DNA of 64,000 bases from Isochrysis galbana (Eukaryota; Haptophyta; Isochrysidales; Isochrysidaceae). Below, piece after piece: positions 11,330 through 21,970 of the stretch. Under the pieces are notes generated by a model that saw only the letters and a program-made list of their open reading frames with translations, was not told the origin of the DNA and searched no databases. Where the stretch lies: NCBI GenBank assembly GCA_018136815.1, contig CM030940.1, forward strand, positions 2,525,915 through 2,589,914. Reading direction: 5' to 3'. How positions within the stretch are numbered: position 1 is the stretch's first letter; each line of letters opens with the position of its first letter. The position numbers were made by a program, and so were the translations under genes.

Positions 11330-11660
11330 CAAAGTCTTTCCAAAGTAGCGCACATGGGCCAACCCCCCGAAACCGATTTGAAGGAACGAGGGGTGGAGCG
11401 GTGGAGCGGGAAAGGGGGTAGGGTAGGTAGGGGCTAGGGTGATAGCAGTGGCGCCCCAGTGAAGAAAGGGTGAATACACATTATGGTTTATGGTTTATGG
11501 TATCTTAGCGGACCGCTTCAAGGAAGTTTTTTGTAGGGTAGGGGCTAGGTAGGGCGACGGCAGTGGCGCCCCGTGAAGAAAGGGTGAACACACTTCATAG
11601 TGTATGGTTTATGGTATCTTAGCGGACAGCTTCAAGGAATTTTGTTTTGGGCGCCTGGCG
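11330..11660 (+). repeat. LINE-like 3' tail with a 111-bp tandem duplication
   Basis: GTAGCGCACATGGG and CCCCCGAAACCGAT (11345-11385) match the LINE 3' region at 62068-62105. Two tandem units start at 11430 and 11541 (GGGGCTAGG, AGTGGCGCCCC, GTGAAGAAAGGGTGAA, TATCTTAGCGGAC). Each ends CTTCAAGGAA followed by a T-rich run. This looks like a duplicated retroelement tail. Confidence 0.55.
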
Positions 11661-11739
11661 TCGTCACTGCCGCGGTTCGCTTGTTGCCCTCCCCCCTCAG
11701 TGCTACTCCCCCCGCGCGTTATTTATATCCGACGGCTTG

Positions 11740-12200
11740 TGGTGGGGGAGAGAGGGAGAGAGGGAGAGTGGGAGAGGGGGGGAGGGGGAGGGGGGGGGGG
11801 GGGGGGAGTTGAGGGACGAGGAGGGACCAGTGGGAGGGGAGGGAAAGTACTTTAGAGTAGGGGGGGGAGCGAGAGTAGAGAAGAAGACGAAGACGGTGAG
11901 GGCAGCGGCGTCGGCGTAGCGCCACGCGGGGGGGGAGGGGGGGGAGGGGAGGGGGGGGGGGGACTGCGAGGCGACGGCGGAGACGGGGGGGGGGGAGGGC
12001 GGGGGGAGAGAGAGAGAGAGAGAAGAGGGTTTGGGGGAGAGAGAGAGCAGGGGGAGAAGAGGGCAGAGAGGGGAGGGAGGGGGGGGGGGGGGGGGAGAGA
12101 GGAGGGGGAGAGGGAGAGAGAGAGAGAGAGAGAGAGAGGCGAGGGGGTAAAGAAGAGAGGAAAGCTCGCCCCCCCCCCCCCCCTCTGTCCCCCAAGTGGA
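11740..12200. repeat. Purine/poly-G tract upstream of biotin synthase
   Basis: It is almost pure G/A with GA microsatellites and G runs of 10-14, ending about 30 bp before the bioB start. Similar purine or pyrimidine tracts precede the PAS-HSF, ATP synthase and GOST genes, so these may be leader or core-promoter sequence; this is inference. Confidence 0.6.
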
Positions 12201-12227
12201 GAGAGATCAGTCGGCCGGGGCCGCGCG

Positions 12228-13825
12228 ATGCTCTCTCGCTCTCTCGCCAGGCTGACCGGCTCGGCGCGCCGGATGAGCGGCATCGCCGCGGCGGTACGGC
12301 ACGACTGGACACGCGACGAGATCGGGGCCATCTACCGCCTCCCCTTCACCGAGCTCCTTCACCAGGCCTCCACCGTCCACAGGCAGCACTTTGACCCCCT
12401 TGAGGTGCAGCGCTGCACTCTCCTCTCCATCAAGACGGGAGGCTGCAACGAGGACTGCAAGTACTGCGCGCAGTCGACACGGTACAAGACGTTTGTGAAG
12501 CCTGAGCCGCTCATGAGCGTCGACGCCGTCAAGGAGGCCGCGCGGCGCGCAAAGGCAGCCGGCTCGACACGCTTCTGCATGGGGACTGCGTGGCGGGAGC
12601 TAGGCAACAAGAAGGGCGCCTTTGGCAAGATCCTCAAGATGGTGGAGGAGGTCAATGGCATGGGCCTCGAAGTTTGCTGCACGCTCGGAATGCTTTCCGA
12701 GGAGCAGGTGAAGCTGGCGCTAGGACGAGCTGCGTCCATCTCCCGTACTTCATTGTGCGGCGTGCGCCTCCGGCGCAGTCGTGATCGCTCTGTGGCTCTT
12801 CTTGCTCGCAGGCTCGCGACCTCAAGAAGGCAGGCCTCACCGCCTACAACCACAACTTGGACACCTCGCGAGAGCACTATCCTAATGTGATCAGCACCCG
12901 CTCCTACGATGATCGTCTGCAGACCATTGCCAACGTCCGCAAAGCAGGCATCTCTGTATGCTGTGGTGGTATTCTCGGGCTTGGCGAGTCAGAGGATGAT
13001 CGCATCGGGTATGTTGATGGCTGGGGATGCTCGGCGCCGCGCCTGCGATGCGTGTGACTTTGAAGAGGCCGAGGAGTGATTCGCAATGCAGGCCGTCATC
13101 AGGTGGTGGGTTACGCAGCTGTTCAGCGATTGGCGTTTCGAGGGATGACTCTTTGACATGCTCAGATCATTGAGGCTGCTCCTGCCGTAATGTGCGCAGG
13201 TTGTTGCATGAGCTGTCCACCATGCCTGAGCATCCCGAGTCCGTCCCAATCAATGCGCTTGTTCCTATCGAAGGTACTCCGATGATGGAGGTGCGAGACA
13301 CATCGATAATGCCTCATTAAGGGCCCGGGGGAATGCCCACAGGCCTGACCTCTTGATGCGCTTGATCCTCAACCTGTTGGTAGGGCGGCGCTGCTCCTGA
13401 TGTCTTTCAAATGGCACGCACTATCGCCACTGCGCGCATCATCATGCCAAAGTCCATGGTTCGGCTCTCCGCGGGCCGCATGTCCTTCTCTCCACTTGAG
13501 CAGTCCGTGATGTTCCTCGCTGGCGCCAACTCCATCTTCACTGGCGACAAATTGCTTACAACTGCCAATCCGGCTTTCGATGAAGACATGATGATGTTCC
13601 AATCCCTCGGTGAGATCTCTCTGCGATGAGTATTTGTATTTCCGTGCTGTCATCCCCGCTCCGCCTTGGTGTCCGCCCTTGATGACTCTGCCTATGGGCA
13701 TTTATCTCCGCGCAGGTCTGAAGGGCAAGGAGCCTTTCTCTCATCTGCGTCAAGTCTCTCCTCAGAAGGTTGCGAATGTCTCATTGGCCGAACCCGTTGC
13801 CGAGCAGCAAGCTGCCACTGCATGA
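12228..13825 (+). CDS. bioB: Biotin synthase (radical SAM), five exons
   Basis: Biotin synthase inserts sulphur into dethiobiotin in the last step of biotin synthesis, usually in mitochondria of eukaryotes. The exons are 12228-12707, 12812-13008, 13200-13290, 13384-13609 and 13716-13825, all with GT-AG introns of about 93-191 bp and closing in frame to 367 aa. The radical-SAM cluster motif [10 protein letters not shown] is at residues 71-80. Other landmarks are [24 protein letters not shown], then (after intron 1) [49 protein letters not shown], and MVRLSAGR with [16 protein letters not shown]. An N-terminal basic, Ser/Arg-rich stretch ([15 protein letters not shown]) fits a mitochondrial presequence. 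Length and motif order match plant and bacterial BioB. The join into exon 4 (acceptor GTAG at 13380-13383) is the least certain. Confidence 0.95.
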
Positions 13826-14538
13826 AGGGTGACCTCTGTTTCGCTTAGGGACACGCACGCAGCGTCGCCAATAACCGAGGAGCATCGCTGTTGAATGCTG
13901 TCAGCAGCATTGATCGTCGAGCACTTATGTGGTAGCGCACGGGCACTCACATGGTTTCCATCTTACCTGCCCAATCACATGTGGCCGGGCAATGACGCCT
14001 CGAATCATTTTGATCATGAGGCACGTCATGCTCTACGAACTTGAAGATAAATGGATGCGCACTGCTTCATCAAGTGCGTGCAAGAAAATTGTGGCGGCGG
14101 TGCCGTCAAATGTGTGGCGAGGTGCGTACGCTGCATACATGTCATATTTCATGCGGTGACTTTGATTCCAGCGAAGACGACATATCAGCCGCGTGTCATT
14201 ATCGACGTGTCCCATTCACCTGCCGCTCTGGACCTCCCGATGTCAATTGACGCTGCGTTGCGTCGGTCGTCGCTCTTGATCTTCGCAAGCTGTCGCCGCA
14301 CATTGTCGTCTTCGGTGAGGGGGAGTGCATTCCCTTCCTCTCTCTTCTTCCCCTCTCTCCACTCCTGCGCAACCTCCTTTGACAGTGAGCGTTTTTGTTG
14401 TGCTTGTCTCGTGTATGCATATGCAGTTAGAGCGGAGCGGCGGAGGGGAGGGAGGACTCGGGCTGGGGGCAGGGGCATTTCCCAGCATCTATGGTCTATG
14501 GTGGCAATTGTTGCATATCTATGGCAATCCCAAGAAAT
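13826..14538. other. Intergenic, nothing recognised
   Basis: No coding pattern or shared repeat was seen between the biotin synthase stop and the repeat at 14539. Confidence 0.4.
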
Positions 14539-14830
14539 ACTATTGTTATAGTTTGACCTATTGAGTGTGCCACGGCCCCGAGCCCCAGGCGACCCTCTCC
14601 ACCGCGCCCCACTTGAGGCGCCTCACACCGCCAGAGGCGGCTCGTTCGTGGAGCTCTCGTCACATCCCATCCGCAAATCCGCACGCAATCCGCGCGCGCG
14701 GGGTGGCGAGCACTGGCAGTGCACTGGCGCACCAAACAGCACCAAACAGGCTGCCACTTTTGCTCTGTGCAACGCACAAAGGGGGTCTTTGAGACCCCCT
14801 TCAACAGTGGGAAGTCCTCAATAATCAATA
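14539..14830 (+). mobile_element. Hairpin-headed element, AACTAT subgroup, 5' fragment
   Basis: The hairpin ACTAT-TGTT-ATAGT is at 14539-14552. The sequence after it (GAGCCCCAGGCGACCCTC, GCGCCCCAC, CCGCCGAGGCGGCTCG-like) matches the first 150 bp of the 61.7 kb copy on the opposite strand. The start codon has decayed (CTATTGAG instead of CTATGGAG). A later block, GGGGTCTTTGAGACCCCC at about 14780, matches 61486-61502. Confidence 0.65.
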
Positions 14831-15087
14831 AGAATGTTTTGCAACTCGGAATATGCTGGGAATGTGGGTGATAGCTGCAATGCAGGTGCAGTGTGCAGGC
14901 TAAAGTCGCGTTCCGTCAAAAGAGGGCCAGGTGATTATTTTTTTTCACCCAGAGGTGCATGTTTTCTTTTTCAACCAGTCTCCAGGGTATTATTATTACA
15001 AAGATGAGTACAAAGCTAATCAAGGACGCGGCGCGTGAGCATAGCAACTCCCCCCCCCCTTCCCCAAAACACACGGTAACCCCAAAG

Positions 15088-15666
15088 CTACTGAGTTTTC
15101 ATCCTTTTCGTCTTTTTCTCACACACCTCCTCCTCGATCCTATTGTCGATGTCGTTCTTCTGGCAGGCGACGATGTCGCTTGGCTGATCTTGGGTGGCGA
15201 GGTCCGTGACGCGTGCGAAGACGGCCTTCTTGTTCTCCATGTAGAGTTTGCCAGCTACTTGGTGCACTTGCACCATGGGATTCGTCTCAGCGTACGCGAC
15301 CGCCGTGATGTATTCCATGCAGAGGTACGCGACGGCGGCCTCGTCTCCAATCAATGTACTTGGTCTTGGGGATCCTGTCGTACTCGTCGGAGTAGTCGCC
15401 GACGAGCATGAGCTTTGCCTTGCACCAACGGCCCATGTATGGCTCGATGAGTGCGCCCACATCGACGGGTAGCGTTCCTTGGCCAGGTCCACGCGGAAGT
15501 CTCCACCTCCACAGCCCATGCCAGAGGCTGTGACGAGCAGCATCGCCAGGATGGCGCCGCTCATGCTCTCCTCCATGTGTCCGCAGAACTTGAAGGCTGG
15601 GCCGCGGATCTCCTCGTAGGTGCGGTGACCGAGTCGCTTGGCGATGAAGACAAAGTACTGGCCCAT
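15088..15666 (-). pseudogene. MGQYF-family protein of unknown function, two compensating frameshifts
   Basis: The minus-strand reading starts MGQYF at 15666 and includes ESMSGAILAMLL and ASGMGCGGGDF, then FRVDLAKERYP. It then continues in a different frame over about 15470-15357 as ALIEPYMGRWCKAK, LMLVGDYSDEYD and RIPKTKY. It returns to the first frame for VAYLCMEYITAV, KLYMENKKAVF and the end at 15088. From memory, an uncharacterised family common in bacteria and their phages shows this order (MGQYF/W at the start, a GGGDF block, then GRW...LVGDY). The two opposite shifts suggest decay or assembly error. Position next to a LINE fragment fits decay. The function is unknown. Confidence 0.6.
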
Positions 15667-15829
15667 GTCGAAGGAGCGAGGCTTGTGGAGGAGGGAAGAG
15701 GAGAGCGGGGTGTGGAAGATGTCTGGGAGGAAGACTCTCTGGATTTTCGCCAGATGCGTGCGCACGCCGTGCGCATGATGAGTGGCAATCACATGCGCCC
15801 TCCGCGCGCCGTCAGGTTTCGTCAAATCC

Positions 15830-16496
15830 CCGCGGGTGTATCCATGAGAGAGGGTGACATCATAGTTCTATACAAGAAAGGAGACACGCGGGATCCAAGA
15901 AACTATAGGCCCATAACGCTACTACAAAGCGATTATAAAATTCTAGCCAAGATCCTAACAAACAGGCTAAAACAAGTGATAGGACACATAATATCCAAAG
16001 ACCAACTGGGCTTCGTACCCAAAAGACTCATTGGAGAGGCCACACACCTTCTCCAACTCACACAGGCATATCTAGATGAAACGAAAGAGCCCGGAGTCAT
16101 GCTAGCACTGGACTGGGAGAAAGCCTTCGACAGAGTGAACTGGGGGTTCTATCACCTCGCACTCGAGAAACTAAAGTTCGGACGCGACTTTCAGAGATAT
16201 GCGCGGACCCTCACCAACTCGGACGCCAAGCCGATCAGATACATAAAAACAAACGGGGGCAGAAGCTTCCCTTTCAACATAGCAAGCGGCGTCCCACAAG
16301 GATGCCCGCTTTCCCCGCTAGCCTTCCTGCTGACAGCGGAAGCCCTAACCAGGGCGATAAACGGAGACGACAGCATAAATGGGATCACAATCAACGGGGC
16401 CGAGCTCAAAATCAGCCAATTCGCCGACGACACCCAACTCCTCGCATCCGATTACGCAAGCTTGGGCCGATCGCTAAAATGGGTGGACCGATATGA
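15830..16496 (+). mobile_element. LINE reverse-transcriptase fragment
   Basis: The frame reads GDIIVLYKKGDTRDPRNYRP, ITLLQSDYKILAKIL, QLGFVPKR, VMLALDWEKAFDRVNW, GVPQGCPLSPLAF and FADDTQLLA. These are non-LTR retrotransposon RT blocks 1 to 5, with the catalytic Asp of FADD intact. The sequence is cut at both ends: no endonuclease is seen upstream, and the frame stops at 16496 where an unrelated tail motif begins. The nearest C-terminal LINE sequence in the window starts at 18446 and need not be the same copy. Confidence 0.9.
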
Positions 16497-17000
16497 AGTC
16501 GCGTTCCGTCAAAAGAGGACCACAATCTGTTTTCTTTTTAGTTATGAACAATAGTGGTACAAAACAAAGCTGTGTATAGAAACTTTTTTTAACATAAAGT
16601 CGCCGTATACGAGATGTTTCGTTTACGCAGCACATGTGATTACTTGCAATCATTGAGCACGCCGTGCGTATGCGCATCGACTTCCCCCTCGCGAGGGCGC
16701 CGTGCGTGCGCATAGAAACTTTTTTCCCTAAGGCCCACATTAACGTAAAGTAGCCATATACGAGACGTTTCGTTTGCGCAGCACGTGTGATTGCTTGCAA
16801 TCATTGTGCACGCCGTGCGTATGCACATCGGCTCCCCCCCCGCGGGGCGCCGTGCGTGCGCATAGCAACTTCCAGGAAGGTGCACGCCGTGCGTTCACTC
16901 TTTCCGCGGGGGGACTCTGGACGCAGAGGCGGTCGGGAACCGCGGGGGCACCCCTGGGACCGGGGAAAATATTACCGTATATTGCGAAAACACTAACGTA
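16497..17000 (-). repeat. Element tail motif plus tandem repeat of about 140 bp
   Basis: GTCGCGTTCCGTCAAAAGAG at 16498 also occurs at 14907 and, with one change, at 43142. On the minus strand it is a 3' end, TTGACGGAACGCGAC. Next to it two direct repeats (about 16578-16713 and 16715-16863) share GAGACGTTTCGTTT-like, TGATTGCTTGCAATCATT-like and GCCGTGCGTGCGCATAG blocks. No coding sequence was recognised. Confidence 0.6.
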
Positions 17001-17165
17001 AACAATCGAGGTATTGGGGTCTCTCCGCTCCCCCGGGGCCCCCTCCCCCGGGTCCCCTCCTCCCCCTCTCATCGACCTACCAGAGAGAGACGGCTCCTAC
17101 TGCCTGCCTCCCTCCTCCCTCCTCGCTCACCCTCCAGCTCTCTCCTCGCCCTCGTCTTCCTCACG

Positions 17166-18491
17166 ATGGTGGCGACTCGGCGCGCATCGGTACGGTCCTC
17201 CGTCCTCTCCTCTCGTGCTCCTGCTCGCTGGTTTCGTTCGACTCGCTCGACACCGCCACCTGTCGACTGGACGCCGAGCGCAAGCGCTGCTCGCACGACT
17301 CGTTCCTCTTCCTGCTCCAAGGGCGCGGCGGAGGAGGCGGATCCTGTTCGCGTTCCTGATGCCGAGGAGGAGGCCCTTTCCCCGACCGATGAGGCCACCA
17401 CCACCACCACCGACGAGGACTCCGGGCCTGTGGGAGGAGAAGAGGAGAACGAGGACTGTGCGTCGGACGCTCCAGGTCTTCTTGTTCCCATCGCGCGGGT
17501 TGCGGATGTCGAGGAGCCAGCCGAGTCGATGGAGGAGGTCGAGACCGCCCACGCGCTCGCTCTCGCCGATGAGAAGGAAGCCGAGGAAGAGGACGAGAAG
17601 GCGGAGAAGGCGGAGAATGAGAAGACGGCTGCGTCCGACGCACCAGTCGGAGAAGTCTTCACTCGGTTCGAAGAGGCCACGCAGCTGGAAGAGGCCACGC
17701 AGCTCGAGGAGGAGGAGAAGGGCGAGACCGCCGAGGAGGCCGAGACCGCCGAGGCGCCCGCTCCTGCCAAGGCGAACGAAAAGGAGGGTGAGGAGAAGAC
17801 GGAGGAGAAGGAAGAGGAGACGTCCGACGCACCCGCTCAGGAGGGGTTGGAGGTGGCCACGCAGCTGGAGGAACTGACTCAGCTCGAGGAGTCCGCGGAG
17901 ACCGCAGCCGAGCCGACCTCCGCGGAGGCCGCGATCGAGACCTCCACGGATGCCTCGCGTGTGATGGAGGACCATGCGTCCGACGCTCAAGCGGACGCTA
18001 TGTTGGAGCCCATCGTTGACGAGAAGGACGACGACGACATGTTTGACTTTTGGGAGATGGCCAAGGAGCCCGATGGGGCGAAGGAGCCGGAGGAGCCAGT
18101 TGAGGAGGAGGCCGTCGTGAACAGTGGCTCCTCAGCGGTGGACTCGAGCGATGTCGCGGCTGGTGTTTCCAATGACTCCATGCACATTGACCTGACCGAC
18201 GAAGCGGTAGATGTGGCGGCCACGCCTTGTTCGACGAATAGTGAGTCGGCGGCGGAGGAGTCCGAGGAGGAGTCGGAGGAGGACATTCTCCGCACCCTGA
18301 AGGAGCTCAAGGCGACCATCAAGCGGCTCGAGTCGCAGATGAAGAAGAAGCGTCCGCGCGCGAGGTCGCCAAGCGTCCCGTCCAAGAAGACCAAGCGTGC
18401 CGCCTCAGCCCAAGCGGAGGTCTCGCCGCGCCCTGTCGCCGAGGAAGCCGAAGTTGGACACTTACCTGCACTTCAAACACATTACACATAG
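17166..18491 (+). CDS. Acidic Glu/Ala-rich protein, C-terminus replaced by LINE sequence
   Basis: I do not recognise this protein. It starts at ATG 17166, behind a pyrimidine-rich leader. The first 50 residues are basic and Ser/Thr/Arg-rich. A long Glu/Ala/Asp-rich stretch follows, with a repeated ATQLEE motif (three times), a short FDFWEMA block and a Ser-rich acidic region. A predicted coiled coil, LKELKATIKRLESQM, is followed by a lysine/arginine-rich nuclear-localisation-like tail (KKKRPRARS, KKTKRAA). From about 18446 the reading runs into the 5' end of a LINE fragment, so the last 15 residues are element-derived. Composition suggests a nuclear or chromatin-associated protein; this is inference only. 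It might itself be part of a mobile element. Confidence 0.5.
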   Translation: MVATRRASVRSSVLSSRAPARWFRSTRSTPPPVDWTPSASAARTTRSSSCSKGAAEEADPVRVPDAEEEALSPTDEATTTTTDEDSGPVGGEEENEDCASDAPGLLVPIARVADVEEPAESMEEVETAHALALADEKEAEEEDEKAEKAENEKTAASDAPVGEVFTRFEEATQLEEATQLEEEEKGETAEEAETAEAPAPAKANEKEGEEKTEEKEEETSDAPAQEGLEVATQLEELTQLEESAETAAEPTSAEAAIETSTDASRVMEDHASDAQADAMLEPIVDEKDDDDMFDFWEMAKEPDGAKEPEEPVEEEAVVNSGSSAVDSSDVAAGVSNDSMHIDLTDEAVDVAATPCSTNSESAAEESEEESEEDILRTLKELKATIKRLESQMKKKRPRARSPSVPSKKTKRAASAQAEVSPRPVAEEAEVGHLPALQTHYT

Positions 18492-19358
18492 GAGAATAGC
18501 CACAGCCAATAGATTCGCGCACCGAGACAAGGCGTGCCGTCTCTGTATGGCAACTGACGAATCCTCCACGCACCTGGGAGAATGCCCGCGGCTAACAAAC
18601 ATCTTCGACGCCCTGGACACACTAGCCCGACGCCCGAGCACACCGGATAAACCGCGCGAACAAAACATTATAGATAGGCTCTTCGTACACCCGAACGGCC
18701 CTTGCCCAAAGGCGCTGGCAACGCTATACATGCTCGCATGGAGGTACATCATAACGGACTTCTACAGGATATACTATGACGACGCCACGTTCTCAGAGGA
18801 ATCGGTGCTAATACGCACACTGGAAAGATTCACGAAACTGAGCAAGGCGCTATTATTCGCCAACTCAACAGACTCCGCGCGAACCGCCCAGGCGGGCATG
18901 GGGAGACAACCCAAAAAGAGGATAGATTTGGCCGACATCCGGCCGCTCTACGACTACGAACTAGGCGAAAAAAACAAACTAACCCCCAGCGCGGAGCTCG
19001 TATCCCTAGCTGGTAAGCTAGGGATAGAGCACCTAGTCGAGACGGAAACAGCGAAGCACAGGAGATAGAGGCGCCTAACACGCCGGTACATCACCCTTGG
19101 GGCACCCACGTTAAGAGACACCTAATCTATCCTACCAACGCAAATCCAAAAGGCCTGCCCGGACCCCACACCCAAAACCGGGCCCTAGGTAGTGTACCAG
19201 GGCCGCACCCCCGACACCAAAGACAAAGGAACGAGGGGGGGAAGGCAAGGGGGCGGGGAAAAGGGAGATAAGGGCGATGGCTGAAGTACAGTAGCAATAG
19301 TAGGCGCTGTCCGGCGATAGGTGTGTAGCCCTGAACCTTAAGATCTTTTTTTTTTAGA
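18446..19358 (+). mobile_element. LINE ORF2 C-terminus and 3' end, 5'-truncated
   Basis: It encodes YLHFKHITHRRIATANRF and then CRLCMATDESSTHLGEC, a CCHC-type knuckle typical of LINE ORF2 C-termini. The frame ends ELVSLAGKLGIEHLVE...HRR at 19068. The untranslated tail contains GACACCAAAGACAAAGGAAC and ends in a T-rich run near 19350. Copies of the same domain lie at 43330-43800 (minus) and 61733-62235. The element lies directly against the acidic ORF and breaks it. Confidence 0.85.
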
Positions 19359-19479
19359 CCTGACGACCTTCTATTAGAACCTGATAAAAGCCTGACGTCC
19401 CATCCGGGCTCCAACTCCCGGCCGAAGGAGCGCGCGCGGCCTCCCCGGAACCAGCTTCTCCGCTAAAGAGGGAACTGGG

Positions 19480-19575
19480 GAAGGGGGAGAGGGTTAAGGT
19501 TGGGTAGTAGGGATGTACATAAGCACACTGACTCAAGCCGCACGCGTAGCGGGGATTTTTAAGAAGATTTTTTTG
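19480..19575 (+). repeat. Retroelement 3' tail, plus orientation
   Basis: TTAAGGTTGGGTAGTAGGGA through GCACGCGTAGCGGGGA to TTTTTAAGAAGATTTTTTT is the reverse complement of 2548-2645. The segment between 19359 and here is GC-rich and unassigned. Confidence 0.55.
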
Positions 19576-19900
19576 TATAGTGTACGGGACCGCCTTGTGC
19601 CCTTATCCCGCTATCTCAGAGTCGAGCATCAGCTCTCTAGCTGGGCCGTCAGTCCTATGTCCTTGTCGCATCGCGCCCAGATAATGTTCTTAAATTTTGT
19701 TGTCCGGACAACAGACAAGTCACAATACGACACACAACACAAAGTTGAGGTGGAGCAAAGCAATAAGCCTAAGCCTACCGACTGTTAGCTAGCTAGCACA
19801 AAGGCCATGAAGAAGGCGAGCAAGAGTGCGAAAGCCAGATAAAAAGACCTGCAACAGCTCCTGGGATATACCAAACATCACGCGCCGACGTGAACAGTCC

Positions 19901-21092
19901 TCATCTGGAAGTAGTATGCACAGCAAGCTTGAGTTTTTGCAGTTGAGCTCGAGCTTGTGCCATGTCTGATTGCATGCACTCAATGGCAAAAGCAAACGAT
20001 TCCTCCATGCGGGCAATCGTCGACTCCATGGCAGCAACCTGATGCTGTACACTTCCAGCGCTGTCGTTGAGAAGAGAATCCATCGGGCTGATACTAGGCT
20101 CAGCGGGATCGACGAGCTGGTTGAACTTCTCTTCAAACGCTTGTTGTCCATGGAGCGCTCCTCCAGCGATGTTTTGTTGCTGAAATCCCGGCTCATAAAG
20201 ATCTTGAACGGGTGCGTAGTTGCCGGTGCTTTGAGGTGCTCCTTGGACACTTTCTTGCGGTGTCCAGTGCCTACGGATATCTGTGTGATACATTGTGGGC
20301 AACAATGAAATGGCTTATCGGATGGTTTTGCGATGTGTACTCGATACTACTCATTGTGGACAAGGGAAGATGCATTTTGGGTGCCCTAGCTCACAGTTAC
20401 AAAGCTTCATCTTCTTGTCACCCTGCAGTCGGATGCGCATAACTTCATCCTCGATGTCTGCATGGCCACGTGCTTTCAACCAGCCAATGAGATGGAACAT
20501 TTCGCAACCACTCATCGAAAGGTGTTCGCGACCTATTTGAGTGGCATTTAGTGCAGCTGTGATTCACAAGCATCTTTCGGCGCAGACATGTGTGCGGCTG
20601 TGCCGCACCTGTGGCAAAGTCGTTCAGAAGCTGCATCATCGCATTCTCATCAAGTGAACCAAACGAGCTCGTTTGGGTATCAGCACCAATCGTTTTGCCC
20701 AATTCCGTCTTGTGGTTCAAAGGCGAGGGCGACGTCGCTGTGCATAGAATGGAACCTGTCTGTCCAGACAGATTGGTCCGGTCACCAAGCGGAGGCTTCT
20801 GAGCAATCGGCGCAACGTTGTCGGACACCCACGCCAGAAGTGCGATCTTCTTGTCTAGCTGCCGCTTGATGCGCAGCAGGGAATTCTCAAGCTCGTGCGC
20901 TGCGCTGCCGCGCTCTGATTTGAGCATTTCAACGATGGCATACATTTCCTTGCCAGTCATCGAATCCACAGCGGCGCCCCCTTCGGTGAAGCGACGAAGC
21001 GCGGCTGCACCATCTATCGCTGTCGTCGTACGTGTCGCAGGCGGCGTCGTCGGGCCACTGCGTTCGAATTGGGCCTGGAATGCTCGGCTCAT
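19901..21092 (-). CDS. Protein of unknown function with two related MTGKEM-type segments and a coiled coil
   Basis: The exons on the minus strand are 21092-20609, 20532-20362 and 20280-19901, giving 344 aa. Intron 1 (76 bp, phase 1) is well supported: the frame after the splice reads REHLSMSGCEMFHLIGWLKA. Intron 2 (81 bp) uses a weak GTCCAC donor, but all three exons close in frame. Exon 1 holds SMTGKEMYAIVEMLKSERG, and exon 2 holds SMSGCEMFHLIGWLKARG, an internal duplication of one motif. A Cys/His cluster follows (CNCELGHPKC). Exon 3 ends in a likely coiled coil with MESTIARMEESFAFAIEC. No known family was recognised. A DNA- or RNA-associated role is possible because of the Cys/His cluster, but this is not shown. 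Confidence 0.6.
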
Positions 21093-21200
21093 GACAGATG
21101 CCACTGCTCCCGACGGACGGCGACTACAGTGAGTGAAGCTCTCCTGGATTTCAAATGGTTTTCTTTTGAATTTTGTTTTGCCACTGCCCGGGTTCTAGTG

Positions 21201-21970
21201 CTAGGGGATCGCGTTGCGCGTAGGATCGTAGATCGTAGATCGTAGGTGTATCCATATATTGTTCATTTTAGTGATGTACTTGTCGTCTTCGGACACCTTG
21301 ATCTCACTTGGCTCGTTCGTCGGCGAAGTTGTGCCGTTTGTGCGTGTCGGTTGCGCCTCAGAGGAGGCCGAGTTCGGCGGCGGGTCTACCCTCACATTCT
21401 CTAAGAGTCTCGAGGTGTGTCGCACTCTGCATTCCCACGAGTTTAAGAACTCTTTCTTTTCTATTCTTGTCCCCGCGTGGTAGAAGATCTCGGGGAGGTG
21501 TTCCACGTATTGCGCGCACTCTTCTTGAGTATAGGGTTTAGTGAATTCGGCGTCTTTGTAGACGTTATGCGTTATATGCACGACGTGTGTGTGTAGTGAT
21601 TCCCATAGGCTGATCCACGCGACGCGGGTGATCGGCGGTGTCCTCCGGCTCCTTCTCTTCATCAAGAGGGGGGGGAGCAAGTTGAGTGTTGGTGGTCAGA
21701 GTCGGCTTTGGATCCGACTGGGGGTCGGCTCGCTTGCGCGACTGATGTGATGGTTGAGGGATGGGTTGTGTCTGGGCTGGCTTCTGCGTAGATCCTTCCC
21801 TTTGGCATTCGGGTCCGTGCTGGGCGGCTTCCGCGTATGACTTCTGGGAAGGTGCTGACTGTTGGTTGGAAGCCGTAAAGGCTCCAAGAAATGATTGTTG
21901 TGTGAAGTGCCCGCCCCGCCCGAGGGTGCACTGATGGTAGTCGTGAACGGAGTTGCCACCATGGGACCAT
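21201..21970 (-). mobile_element. ORF fragment related to the 61 kb element, joined to an unknown ORF
   Basis: Minus-strand MVPWWQ...LPSVHPRAGRALHTTI (from 21962) resembles SPWWKPLPSVHPTWEGTS in the ORF of the element at 60592-61732. Downstream a second frame (21680-21201) encodes ECAQYVEHLPEIFYHAG and LNSWECRVRHTSRLLE, a plausible protein with no family I recognise. It is probably a diverged element ORF in pieces. Confidence 0.45.

Noticed and set aside
17014..17877. Arg/Pro-rich ORF overlapping the acidic protein in another frame
   Set aside because: It is the shifted reading of Glu/Ala-rich codons (GAG/GCG), with no motif of its own.
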